Source: Coprobacter tertius (GTDB taxonomy: Bacteria; Bacteroidota; Bacteroidia; Bacteroidales; Coprobacteraceae). Taken from it: 64,000 nt of DNA. The stretch covers positions 248,001 to 312,000 of the forward strand of contig NZ_JANDHW010000001.1 of assembly GCF_024330105.1 (NCBI RefSeq). Reading direction: 5' to 3'. Positions 55,959 to 64,000 of the stretch are shown here, piece by piece (the stretch's first letter is position 1; each line of letters starts with the position of its first letter). Below the pieces are notes generated by a model. It made no database searches, was not told the DNA's origin, and worked only from the letters and a program-made list of their open reading frames with translations. A program made the position numbers and the translations under genes.

Positions 55959-57302
55959 TTATAAACCGTATTCTTCAATTTTCCGATAAAGAGTAGTAAG
56001 ACCTATTTTTAACAAACGTGCAGTCTCGGTTTTATTTCCATGAGTATATTGCAGTACACGTGAAATATGTCTCCTTTCCATTGAGGCTAACTCGAACTCG
56101 GAATATGTTTTTATTCCTTCTTCTTCGAAGTGTTCATTTTGCATTTCAACCGGGAGATCTTCCAGCGAAAGGGTATCACCCTCACAAATGATCATACTAC
56201 GCTCCATTACATTACGTAATTCTCTTATATTGCCATTCCACGGGTTGGAGTATAATGCTTTCAAAAAGTCTTTACTCATATTTTTGGGTAAGTTCCCACT
56301 CCGTTTAGAAAAACTCTCGATAAAAGATCGGGCGAGTATTTCAATATCATTACCCCGTTCCCGCAATGGTGGTAATTGTATGCTGAACACCGATAATCGA
56401 TAGAAAAGATCTTCGCGAAATCGGTTATCGGTGATTTCTTTTTTTAAATCGCGATTGGTCGCTGCGATTATGCGTACATTTACTCGTGACGGTTTCGTTT
56501 CTCCGATTTTCAGATATTCTCCTGATTCGAGTATCCTAAGTAATTTTGCTTGCAGATCGAAAGCCATTTCTCCGATTTCATCAAGAAATATGGTTCCGTT
56601 GTCGGCTTCTTCAAATAATCCTTTTTTATCTTTTAAAGCGCCTGTAAAAGATCCTGCTTTGTGGCCGAACATTTCACTTTCGAGCAATTCTTTACTGAAA
56701 GCCGAACAATTTATGGCGACAAAACTTCCCGATTTTCGATTGCTTCCCATATGTATAGCTTGCGCGAATACTTCTTTTCCAGTGCCGGTCTCTCCGGTAA
56801 GAAGTACAGGGACATCGGTTGCTGAGACTTTCCTGGCTAATGTTATTGCATTTAATAATACTTTGGAAGTTCCCAAAATAGAATCGAAAGAATAGGATAA
56901 TGAACCATTTTTTTCTTGTTGTATTTCCCGTTTGTTAGCCTGCGCTTTTTCCATGGCCCTGCTAATAAGGGGAATGATTTTATTATTATCATCTCCTTTA
57001 GTGATATAGTCGAAGGCTCCGTTTTTAATGGCCTGTACTCCATCGGGAATATTGCCGTGAGCTGTAAGTAAAATGATTTCGGTAAGCGGGAACTGTTTTT
57101 TTAATTTTGTTACCAGTTCGACACCGTTTCCATCCGGCAGCCGCACATCGCATAGAATTACTTCGGGGTTTATAGCCGATACTTGTTTCAATCCCGATCG
57201 ACAATCGGCGGCTTGATATACTTCATATCCTTCGAGCTCCAACATACGAGCCAGAAGTTTACGAATTTGCGGTTCATCGTCGATGATAAGAAGTTTGTTC
57301 AT
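55959..57302 (-). CDS. NtrC-type sigma-54-dependent response regulator linked to kdp
   Basis: The 447-aa product has a receiver domain (acidic DD at 8-9, phospho-acceptor Asp52 in ILCDVRLPDG, Lys102). The AAA+ domain carries Walker A GETGTGKE (170-177), the sigma-54-contacting loop GSFTGA (217-222, usually GAFTGA) and Walker B GTIFLDEIGEM. The Fis-type helix-turn-helix (NKTETARLLKIGLTTLYRKI) is at the C-terminus. It would activate sigma-54 promoters when phosphorylated, most likely by the Kdp-linked kinase. This replaces the OmpR-type KdpE of other bacteria. Confidence 0.9.
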   Translation of the reverse strand: MNKLLIIDDEPQIRKLLARMLELEGYEVYQAADCRSGLKQVSAINPEVILCDVRLPDGNGVELVTKLKKQFPLTEIILLTAHGNIPDGVQAIKNGAFDYITKGDDNNKIIPLISRAMEKAQANKREIQQEKNGSLSYSFDSILGTSKVLLNAITLARKVSATDVPVLLTGETGTGKEVFAQAIHMGSNRKSGSFVAINCSAFSKELLESEMFGHKAGSFTGALKDKKGLFEEADNGTIFLDEIGEMAFDLQAKLLRILESGEYLKIGETKPSRVNVRIIAATNRDLKKEITDNRFREDLFYRLSVFSIQLPPLRERGNDIEILARSFIESFSKRSGNLPKNMSKDFLKALYSNPWNGNIRELRNVMERSMIICEGDTLSLEDLPVEMQNEHFEEEGIKTYSEFELASMERRHISRVLQYTHGNKTETARLLKIGLTTLYRKIEEYGL

Positions 57303-57334
57303 TCTTTTGGCAATTAACGGGAAAAAATATTTGG

Positions 57335-57342
57335 CAAAGATA
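57335..57342 (-). promoter_or_regulatory. -7 promoter box for the NtrC-type regulator
   Basis: CAAAGATA on the plus strand is TATCTTTG on the coding strand, an exact TAnnTTTG match 33 bp before the ATG. The regulator is therefore probably made from the housekeeping sigma factor. Confidence 0.5.
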
Positions 57343-57428
57343 CGACTTTGAAGATAAAATGCAACCCGTTAACGTACAGACAATCATGAGCAGGCTTTTA
57401 TTTTTTTTTTGTAGCTTACAAATTGATT

Positions 57429-60002
57429 TTATATTTTTTCTATGCGATATGTCGTATCGGATTTTTCATTTACTTTAAATCGGATATTTCCCTTTTTGCC
57501 TGCTTTCAATATTTTGTTATTTCCATTTATCGAAATTCGGTATTTGTTTCCCGGTAATAGCCCACGCAATTCAAATTCGCATTTCCCTGTGCCATTCGTC
57601 GACCAAGTATAGTAATCGGGATTCCAGTCAAGGATATGTAAATTTATTTTTCGATTTTCGCGAGCATTTAATATGAGGGCCATAGATTCTTTATTTTCCG
57701 GGTAAAAAATCAGTTCTTTCCCATTTGGGAAGATACCGAAATTTCTACTGCTGCGTACTGAAAAATTTTCTGTTCCGATTCGGTAATCGCCTTCTTTTAG
57801 TTCGATGCGATATTCGGTACCCAGGTGGGTGTAGGCAAAGGAGGTTCCGTTAAGTTCTTTTGTTAAGTTTGGCTCTAAACCCATTCGGTTCCATTTGGGA
57901 CGTATTCCATATATATCTCGGTAGAGTGCTGTTACGCTGGTGCATATACCGGCTAAAATATCAGAGCCTTGTCCTTGCTGGGTTTTTCGACTATACCGTT
58001 GTGAAGAAAGTCCGTCTTTTTTGTACTGGTCGAGAATGTTGCGAATATATTTAAGGCCGATATTTTTGTTGTAAGCGACATAGGCTCGTATCCCGAGATA
58101 TCCCCATGTAGGAAATATATCGCCGTTTTCGTAAGTAGGAAAAGGCCAGTTCCTGTTGCTGACTTCTTCTCTTTTATAGGAATCGAAGCATAGAGGCCAA
58201 TGGAAAAGGTTTTCTTCAGAAGTACGCGATTCTATTTGATCGAGGATTCGGCTGATTCTATCCTGGTTGTCGCATATTCCGAACGCGATAGCTGCGAAAT
58301 TTACCGGGGTTACGAGATTGTCCCCGTGTATCGACCCGTCTTTATCGCGCCAGTACACATATTGATTTTTATCTGGAGACCAGAATCCACCCTGATCTAC
58401 TGGCTTATTAAAAGCTGATTTAAGTCGTTTGGCTACCGATTTGTAATAGGCGCTTTTTTGCTGATCTCCCAGAATCGATTCACAATCGGCCCATAATTTC
58501 AAGGCTTCATACATCTGAGCATTTACGAATGCATTTTCGAAACTTGCCCAAACGATATCGAGCCAGTCGCTTGCGGTTTGTTCGTCGATAGAATTATTCA
58601 TCATTTCGAAAATCCCGTTATGGTTCGAGTCTCGGGCAATCAACCAGTCGAGAGCCTTTTCACAACTTTTTTTATGGGAACGCAGCCAATCGATGTCTCC
58701 GCATAAATCGAATTGTTCTGCTGTATTGATGATATATCCCGTTTGAGAATCGATGGTATATCCCCATCGAGCTTCATAGTATCCGGTTTCGTAATCGTAA
58801 GTCCCGGGCATTTGGTCCGAATCGTCATTGTGCCACCGAGACAATACGCGCCCTTCTTCTGTTATGGCATAATCTCTTTCACGATCTAGCGTTGCACAGA
58901 AATTACGAGTGTAATTTTTGTCGTTTAATGCCATCCCTATTTGTGCAAAAAATGGTTCATGCAAGCATTTCCAGTTAGTTGTCCAACCATTGGCTCCTAT
59001 AATCCCGTTGTCAACGACTCCGTATCTTCCGGTGGTATTCATCAATTCACGAACTGCTTCTGAGTCGATTCCGGGTAAAACTCCCCTCGAATAAATTGCA
59101 GTATAATCGATATATTGTAGCTCGAGATTTATCTCGCTGTTTTTGGTTTTCACAGAAAAAGGAGAAAAAACATCGGCTTTACCCCGTACAAAACGGTTGA
59201 GATTATATCTTTGTTTCAACTCTTTATCGGTGACCAGGTGAGTGCAAACAAATTCTTTTTTATCGCTTAGAGAATATTTAGAAGCAATGAAGCTGTTATT
59301 TCCGGGTTGAGCTGCAATCTTCAACCCGTTTCCCGATTGCGGATTCCATAATGTTACTCCTCCTGTGTGTACACCGTAGGTATCGTTTATTCCCGATAGA
59401 TACTTGCACCAAACCATCCCTCCGTTATCGAAAATACCCCCTTTCCAGATGGATAAGTCGGCAAAATTCCAACGAGGGAATTCTATTTCTTCCAATTCTG
59501 TCGTTTTATTGTATTTCCGTTGGATATTCCAAATTATTTTTTCATTGTGTAATACGAAATTCCATGTTTCATCGACTTGGATAGTATCGTTTCCGAATGT
59601 AATTCCTTCTAAACGTATTCCTTCCGGTATATTTATTACATTGATTTTTTTATCGAGAACGCAAGAATTATAAATTTCGTTTTTTGTTGTGAAGCCGGTA
59701 TAGATACCCGATTCGGAAAGTGTATTGATTCCTTTTATATTTAATTGTGTAATTTTACAGCCCGTAGAATAATCGATTACCAGTTCGAGATTTCGACTAG
59801 TATCTGAAATACGTATGATTCCTGCGTCGGATTCATGTTTTATCGTAGAACGGCTGTTCTTTGTATTATTTGTATAATCATGTGTAATAGCTTGTAAAGG
59901 CAGATTGGAAAAAGCACAAAGAATGATTACAGAAATAAAAATGAGAAAAAAAGACGAATGCAAAAAGAATTTTAGTGAGACTGCAGATTGTGTATGTTTC
60001 AT
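57429..60002 (-). CDS. secreted six-hairpin ((alpha/alpha)6-barrel) glycosidase-like protein
   Basis: The 857-aa product has a long hydrophobic N-terminus (FLIFISVIILCAFSNLPLQA). A beta-rich region follows (NLELVIDYSTGCKITQLN, WNFVLHNEKIIWNIQRKY) and then an (alpha/alpha)6 barrel (about residues 330-700; ETGYYEARWGYTIDSQTGYI, WLDIVWASFENAFVNAQMYE, ENGDIFPTWGYLGIRAYVA). The C-terminus is a beta domain (FELRGLLPGNKYRISING). The barrel resembles those of rhamnosidases, trehalases and glycogen-debranching enzymes, but I cannot choose a CAZy family. It has no clear T9SS tail. It stands alone and diverges from the thioredoxin-like gene. Confidence 0.6.
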   Translation of the reverse strand: MKHTQSAVSLKFFLHSSFFLIFISVIILCAFSNLPLQAITHDYTNNTKNSRSTIKHESDAGIIRISDTSRNLELVIDYSTGCKITQLNIKGINTLSESGIYTGFTTKNEIYNSCVLDKKINVINIPEGIRLEGITFGNDTIQVDETWNFVLHNEKIIWNIQRKYNKTTELEEIEFPRWNFADLSIWKGGIFDNGGMVWCKYLSGINDTYGVHTGGVTLWNPQSGNGLKIAAQPGNNSFIASKYSLSDKKEFVCTHLVTDKELKQRYNLNRFVRGKADVFSPFSVKTKNSEINLELQYIDYTAIYSRGVLPGIDSEAVRELMNTTGRYGVVDNGIIGANGWTTNWKCLHEPFFAQIGMALNDKNYTRNFCATLDRERDYAITEEGRVLSRWHNDDSDQMPGTYDYETGYYEARWGYTIDSQTGYIINTAEQFDLCGDIDWLRSHKKSCEKALDWLIARDSNHNGIFEMMNNSIDEQTASDWLDIVWASFENAFVNAQMYEALKLWADCESILGDQQKSAYYKSVAKRLKSAFNKPVDQGGFWSPDKNQYVYWRDKDGSIHGDNLVTPVNFAAIAFGICDNQDRISRILDQIESRTSEENLFHWPLCFDSYKREEVSNRNWPFPTYENGDIFPTWGYLGIRAYVAYNKNIGLKYIRNILDQYKKDGLSSQRYSRKTQQGQGSDILAGICTSVTALYRDIYGIRPKWNRMGLEPNLTKELNGTSFAYTHLGTEYRIELKEGDYRIGTENFSVRSSRNFGIFPNGKELIFYPENKESMALILNARENRKINLHILDWNPDYYTWSTNGTGKCEFELRGLLPGNKYRISINGNNKILKAGKKGNIRFKVNEKSDTTYRIEKI

Positions 60003-60144
60003 ATTTTCGTATTATTTCGCATAAAGTGATGAAAAAACTTTTTGTTTTTAAAGGTAAATATTTACTGGATAAATCTTTGGTTGTAATTGTGTTAATAATA
60101 TTTAAATCTATTTCGATATGAAACAGAAGTGGAGGGATCTGCGT

Positions 60145-60152
60145 TACTTTTG
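60145..60152 (+). promoter_or_regulatory. -7 promoter box for the thioredoxin-like gene
   Basis: TACTTTTG matches TAnnTTTG. A start near 60158 leaves about 45 nt to the preferred ATG at 60204 and rules out the earlier GTG at 60129. Confidence 0.45.
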
Positions 60153-60203
60153 TTTAATTCTGTACCACATTATTGTACAAAATTTACCTTAAATAATACT
60201 TTG

Positions 60204-61823
60204 ATGAAGAGTTCTGTTTTATTCCAAGCGCTTGCTTTTTTCTTTTTTTCATTAACGATTTCGGCGCAAAATTACGACTATCCTTCTTATCGTACCCGCA
60301 ATACGATGGTACTTGAAATTTCTCGTATCGAGCGTAACGATACAGCGGTGTATCTCGATGCAGAGGTTTATTCTAATCCCGGAGAGTGGGTACAGCTTTC
60401 TTCAGGAACGACCCTTAAGGGTTCGGTTACCGGTAAAATCTATAAATTGGTGAGTTCCGAGGGTTTTAATCTCGATGAAAAAGTAATTATGCCCGATAGC
60501 GGAGGTATTTCATTCCGGTTGCGTTTTGAACCGACCGATAAAAAAGACATCGAACTGGATCTCAGGGAAGGAAACGCCCCCGATGATTTTGTTATTTCGG
60601 GTATTCGTTTTTCTCCTCCGGATACGATTGGGAAAATCCATTGTAAGTTATCCGGTAAAGTGATAGATCGTCCGCAATCGAGTCGGTTGATATTGATCCC
60701 TGACGGAAAAGACATAAGGACAAACAATTATATTTCTATTCCGATTCGGGATGGAAAATTTGAATATGATTTATACAGTGATTCAAACATTGCTTATAAT
60801 TTACTTTTTGGGGATGAGGTATTTAAGGGTATGTTTTATGAAACGATATTTTTTGCCGAAAACGGACCTGTAAACTTTATTCTTTATCCCAGTGAAAACG
60901 ATCCGCGTTTTATTATCGAAACCCAAAATCCGCTTATGCTCGAGAAAATGGGCTTTGATCTCAAATGTAAACAGAAATTCGATTTTTCACCTATTTATTC
61001 CCGTATCGATTCATTGGATAAAATCGGGAAATATGAAAGCGAAGCTTTGAAAGCATTATGGTTGAGATATGCTGCTGCCGGAGATAATTATGCCGAAAAA
61101 GATAAATTATATAAAGAGAGGGACCGTTTAGAAAAAAGCGGAGAAGCATATACGCCGGAAGCACGTAAATTAATCGCGGAGGGAGATAAGCTAAGGAACG
61201 AGAGAAATGCGTGGAAGTTGCGATATATTGAAGAGAATCCTTCTTTAGCTTCTCTTTTTTTATTAAAACAGATGTGTGAAGATGAACGATCGGGAGATGA
61301 TTTAACTCCGCAAATCGCATTGTTTGAAAAAGTATTTGCAAAACGTTATTCCGGTCATCCTTATAGTGAAGATATGCAAATGTTATCGCAAAGCACCCGT
61401 CTGAAGGTGGGTGAACCTTATCTCGATATCGTTGCCCCGGATTTAACCGGTAAACAGGTCCGAGTCGGTGATTGTATTCGGGGGAAAATTGCGTTGATCG
61501 ATTTATGGGCTTCTTGGTGCGGACCGTGTAGAAGAAACTCTAAAAGTATGATACCGCTTTATCTGAAATATAAAGACCGAGGATTTACGGTTATCGGGAT
61601 AGCTCGTGAAAAAGGAAATACGATGGCTATGGAAAAGGCTATAGAGCAAGATGGTTACCCGTGGATTAATCTGGTAGAATTAGATGATGCGGGACAAATT
61701 TGGCTGAGACATCGTTTGCAAAAAGCAGCCGGAGGGACATTTTTAGTGGGTACAGATGGAAGAATCTTAGCGATAGATCCGGATGCGGAAGAAGTTGAAG
61801 CGGTTTTGAAAAAGAATTTATAA
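60204..61823 (+). CDS. TlpA-like thioredoxin family protein, exported
   Basis: From ATG 60204 the product is 539 aa with a signal peptide (ALAFFFFSLTISAQ). The N-terminal ~230 residues are beta-rich and end in a DUF4369-like pattern (ISIPIRDGKFEYDLYSDSN). A helical linker follows (KLYKERDRLEKSGEAY). The C-terminal thioredoxin domain (about 400-539) has WASWCGPCRRNS (Cys439, Cys442) and VIGIAREKG. Such proteins work in the periplasm as thiol-disulfide oxidoreductases and are common in Bacteroidota. The frame extends to a GTG at 60129, rejected because it precedes the predicted transcript start. A terminator follows. Confidence 0.85.
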   Translation: MKSSVLFQALAFFFFSLTISAQNYDYPSYRTRNTMVLEISRIERNDTAVYLDAEVYSNPGEWVQLSSGTTLKGSVTGKIYKLVSSEGFNLDEKVIMPDSGGISFRLRFEPTDKKDIELDLREGNAPDDFVISGIRFSPPDTIGKIHCKLSGKVIDRPQSSRLILIPDGKDIRTNNYISIPIRDGKFEYDLYSDSNIAYNLLFGDEVFKGMFYETIFFAENGPVNFILYPSENDPRFIIETQNPLMLEKMGFDLKCKQKFDFSPIYSRIDSLDKIGKYESEALKALWLRYAAAGDNYAEKDKLYKERDRLEKSGEAYTPEARKLIAEGDKLRNERNAWKLRYIEENPSLASLFLLKQMCEDERSGDDLTPQIALFEKVFAKRYSGHPYSEDMQMLSQSTRLKVGEPYLDIVAPDLTGKQVRVGDCIRGKIALIDLWASWCGPCRRNSKSMIPLYLKYKDRGFTVIGIAREKGNTMAMEKAIEQDGYPWINLVELDDAGQIWLRHRLQKAAGGTFLVGTDGRILAIDPDAEEVEAVLKKNL

Positions 61824-61848
61824 GGGAGAGAGTTTTAATTTTATTATA

Positions 61849-61892
61849 AAAAGACTCCGGGTGCTGAAATTTTCGGATACCCGGAGTCTTTT
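61849..61892. terminator. bidirectional terminator
   Basis: AAAAGACTCCGGGT (61849-61862) pairs perfectly with ACCCGGAGTCTTTT (61879-61892). It serves the thioredoxin-like gene on the plus strand and the GH47 gene ending at 61906 on the minus strand. Confidence 0.85.
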
Positions 61893-61905
61893 AATAGAAA
61901 TAAGA

Positions 61906-63306
61906 TTATTTCCCTTTTGTCATTTTGTAGCGTCCGCCTTTCCAGTTTTTATCCCACGTATTTTTTAATGGATGTGCTTCACTGTTGAGTACATATTTAT
62001 CAAAACTGAAGGTTTTTTCGGGGGCGAAAAACAGATAACAATATTTCATCGTTTCTGCAAAAAAGAAGCTTTCTAATGTATCCCATTTTTCTTTAGTACG
62101 TACATCTTTTAGCTGACAATAACCGTTATCGAGTTGACAATATTTTTCGATGGACTCGAACATCGTTTTTCCTTGTTGATAATATTTGTCGTTTCCCGTG
62201 GCTTTCCATACATAATAGGTAGATTCTATAGCTTCGGGGCGCGCCATATAATAAGGAGATACGACTTTCATATTAGAATAATCAATACGTTCGGGTTCGA
62301 TACCGTGAAGTGTCCACATTTTAAAAATCGATTCTTGTAATTTTTCTGCTCGTTCGTTATCTCCGTCGAGAATAAGGCATCCGTTCCAAAAGCAATCGAG
62401 AGCTCCGAACATAGTTCCTGTACGTTTCCCGGTATTCATGTCGGCCATTCCGATCCAGTATCCGTTAGGAGTATCTTCTCCAAGATATTTGTTTACACCG
62501 GCAACCGATGTTTTCCACATTTCAAGTAAATCTTCATCTCCGAAAAGAATATATCCTTTCAGCAGATATTCGTAAAAAGCATCGATGCCTCCACTGATGT
62601 GAGTATTTTTATCGAGCCATTCTCCGGTATCGCAGCTAATACGTGCTCCCACCAAACCTGTTTTGCCTCTTCGATTAAATACCTCTACGATCCCTTTTTT
62701 GCATTTGTCGTAATATTCGGGATTACCGGTAAGTTTACTCAGAGTGCCGTATTCGAGTAGCATACAACCTACTTCACAAGGGTTCGTTGTATTACCGCTT
62801 ATTTTTCCTGTACGCAAATTTACCATGCGGTAGGGAATACCGGTCGGAGAGTCGAAAACAGGCATGAGCCGATCTCCGAGATCTTTAGCCAGATCGAGAA
62901 ACCGCTTATCTCCGTCGAGCTGATAGGCTGAAAGTAATCCCCCGACAAGGCGTATGGCAATTTCGAATTGTTGTACCTCCATATCTTTATCGAAGTTCAG
63001 CTTTGAGAAAATGAGTTCCTTTGCTTCTTTTTTGGCTTCTTTCAGATTCATGAGACACATCGTACTGTAAGCGTCTACAGGTGTCATTAGAAGAGGTTCT
63101 GAATACCAATTGTGTCCTTTTTTAGAAATAGGATTTACGGCGTCGAGTCCCCATGCATAATTTTTATAGGCATTCCAACCTTTCATAAAGGCTGTTTTTG
63201 CTCGTTCAGCATATTCTTTCTTTTCTTTTTTTAAGTTGTCGTTTGCCGAAGCGATAGGCATCGCTATCAACAAAATCAGACAGATGAGAATTCGGTTCTT
63301 TTTCAT
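61906..63306 (-). CDS. GH47 alpha-mannosidase-like protein
   Basis: The 466-aa product has a signal peptide (LILLIAMPIASAN) and the GH47 plan: FMKGWNAYKNYAWGLDAVNP near the start, TPVDAYSTMCLMNLKEA, FEIAIRLVGGLLSAYQLDGD and ISGGIDAFYEYLLKGYIL. It ends with VLNSEAHPLK, the position of the calcium-binding NTEAHP motif (Thr replaced by Ser). GH47 enzymes trim alpha-1,2-mannose from N-glycans. Export suggests action on host or diet glycans. It lies 38 bp downstream of the glycyl radical enzyme gene on the same strand. Confidence 0.82.
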   Translation of the reverse strand: MKKNRILICLILLIAMPIASANDNLKKEKKEYAERAKTAFMKGWNAYKNYAWGLDAVNPISKKGHNWYSEPLLMTPVDAYSTMCLMNLKEAKKEAKELIFSKLNFDKDMEVQQFEIAIRLVGGLLSAYQLDGDKRFLDLAKDLGDRLMPVFDSPTGIPYRMVNLRTGKISGNTTNPCEVGCMLLEYGTLSKLTGNPEYYDKCKKGIVEVFNRRGKTGLVGARISCDTGEWLDKNTHISGGIDAFYEYLLKGYILFGDEDLLEMWKTSVAGVNKYLGEDTPNGYWIGMADMNTGKRTGTMFGALDCFWNGCLILDGDNERAEKLQESIFKMWTLHGIEPERIDYSNMKVVSPYYMARPEAIESTYYVWKATGNDKYYQQGKTMFESIEKYCQLDNGYCQLKDVRTKEKWDTLESFFFAETMKYCYLFFAPEKTFSFDKYVLNSEAHPLKNTWDKNWKGGRYKMTKGK

Positions 63307-63344
63307 TTGTCAATTAGTTTAAATAGGTTTTAATAGATTCTTTA

Positions 63345-64000
63345 TCAGTTATCACATAGTCGATCTACGACCAGTTTGCGGAAATCGGGAGTCAGCATCG
63401 AAAAATAAGCTGTAAATCCGGTACAACGTACTACGAGATCAGGATATAATGAAGGATCTTTATAAGCATCCAGCACTTTTTGTTTATCCATGATGTTAAC
63501 ATTGATAAGAGTACCACCGAGATTGAAGTGCGTTTTAACAACAGCTTCGATAAATGCGGCGGCTTTTTCACCCATCGATGTTACATCTACCTCCCATTGC
63601 ATGGGGGCTGTATTTCCATAGCCGGGTTGTACGGAGGCAATCGATTTGGCTAGTAAAAGTGAGGCGCCGTCAGGAGCGAATCCAGGGCATGGATTTGCTC
63701 CGTGAGAGATAGGTTCTCCCTTCTTTCTTCCGTTTGGAGTGGCCCCTACGGCAATTCCCAGCTCTATGGTATTGGCCCATGAAAAGAATCCGGGTATAAA
63801 TATACGATTTAATTCCGGTTCCGTTTCGTCTCTGACGTATTGGGTAAATGTCTCTGCTATTTTTTTTGCCCAACGATCTCCGGCAGTATCGCCTTGTCCG
63901 TATTTTTCAGAATTTTTCAGAAGCAGACGTTTTCTTTCCCCGTCTGGATTTTCGAAATTGCTGTCGAGTAATTCGAAGAGTTCTTTCCAGTTTATTTTTT
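63345..64000 (-). CDS. glycyl radical enzyme (pyruvate formate-lyase family), C-terminal part
   Basis: The frame is open from base 64000 down to the TGA at 63345 and continues outside the window, giving about 218 codons. It shows NTIELGIAVGATPNGRKKGEP, then ISHGANPCPGFAPDGASLL and NVNIMDKQKVLDAYKDPSLYP. The glycyl radical site is VVRCTGFTAYFSML, where the G of CTGF would carry the radical (family form RVxG[YF]). The thiyl-radical cysteine is outside the window. Members include pyruvate formate-lyase and various dehydratases or C-S lyases, so the reaction is not assigned. An activating enzyme is not seen here. Confidence 0.85.
   Translation of the reverse strand, partial: KINWKELFELLDSNFENPDGERKRLLLKNSEKYGQGDTAGDRWAKKIAETFTQYVRDETEPELNRIFIPGFFSWANTIELGIAVGATPNGRKKGEPISHGANPCPGFAPDGASLLLAKSIASVQPGYGNTAPMQWEVDVTSMGEKAAAFIEAVVKTHFNLGGTLINVNIMDKQKVLDAYKDPSLYPDLVVRCTGFTAYFSMLTPDFRKLVVDRLCDN

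Noticed and set aside
57395-57415. T-rich run near 57400 as a terminator or phase-variable tract
   Set aside because: No hairpin precedes it on either strand and it lies outside any coding start, so no function is supported.
60129-60131. GTG start for the thioredoxin-like gene
   Set aside because: It precedes the predicted promoter box at 60145-60152, and the signal peptide begins properly at ATG 60204.

Overview
The window reads as chromosomal DNA of a Bacteroidota bacterium, most likely order Bacteroidales. Four things point there: a complete porPKLMN-type type IX secretion (T9SS) core operon, proteins with T9SS C-terminal sorting tails, the long form of IspG (612 aa), and recurrent Bacteroidota -7 promoter boxes (TAnnTTTG) with almost no Shine-Dalgarno sequences. 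I cannot name the genus. No rRNA, tRNA, CRISPR array, insertion sequence or phage gene was seen.

Layout. 1-5.8 kb: start of a GH51-type arabinofuranosidase, a divergent GntR-type regulator, a decayed chromate transporter, SIMPL and RlmJ-like genes, a DUF418 gene broken by one stop codon, and an SMR transporter. 5.9-12 kb: a large MBG-repeat protein with a T9SS-like tail, a DUF4396 protein, a MATE exporter and an AraC regulator. 12.4-21.7 kb: two large secreted glycosidases, a GH78 rhamnosidase carrying four tandem lectin-like repeats and a GH2 beta-galactosidase with an N-terminal ricin-type domain. 21.8-32.2 kb: small metabolic and transport genes (MORN lipoprotein, YeiH, TauE/SafE, CAT-like/HAD/VOC operon, Nudix, methyltransferase, PduO, DUF2795, glycerate kinase). 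32.4-38.6 kb: T9SS core operon. 38.6-41 kb: a T9SS-exported C10 cysteine protease followed at once by a small lipoprotein. 41-45.7 kb: ispG, then rpoN-pap2-purE. 45.8-47.6 kb: GH78-like protein. 47.7-57.3 kb: the Kdp potassium system. 57.4-64 kb: six-hairpin glycosidase, thioredoxin-like protein, GH47 mannosidase and the C-terminal part of a glycyl radical enzyme.

The most coherent system is Kdp. Its order of transcription is a 31-aa membrane ORF, kdpF (26 aa), kdpA, kdpB, kdpC, an outer-membrane beta-barrel protein, a KdpD that keeps only its N-terminal and USP-like regions, and a separate HAMP-PAS histidine kinase. The gene just upstream is an NtrC-type sigma-54 response regulator rather than an OmpR-type KdpE. 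A sigma-54-like -24/-12 promoter lies between the regulator's terminator and the operon, and rpoN is about 10 kb away. Together these suggest a potassium circuit rewired to sigma-54 control.

The secretion theme is also consistent. The T9SS machine sits near at least three candidate cargo proteins: the MBG protein, the GH78 rhamnosidase and the C10 protease.
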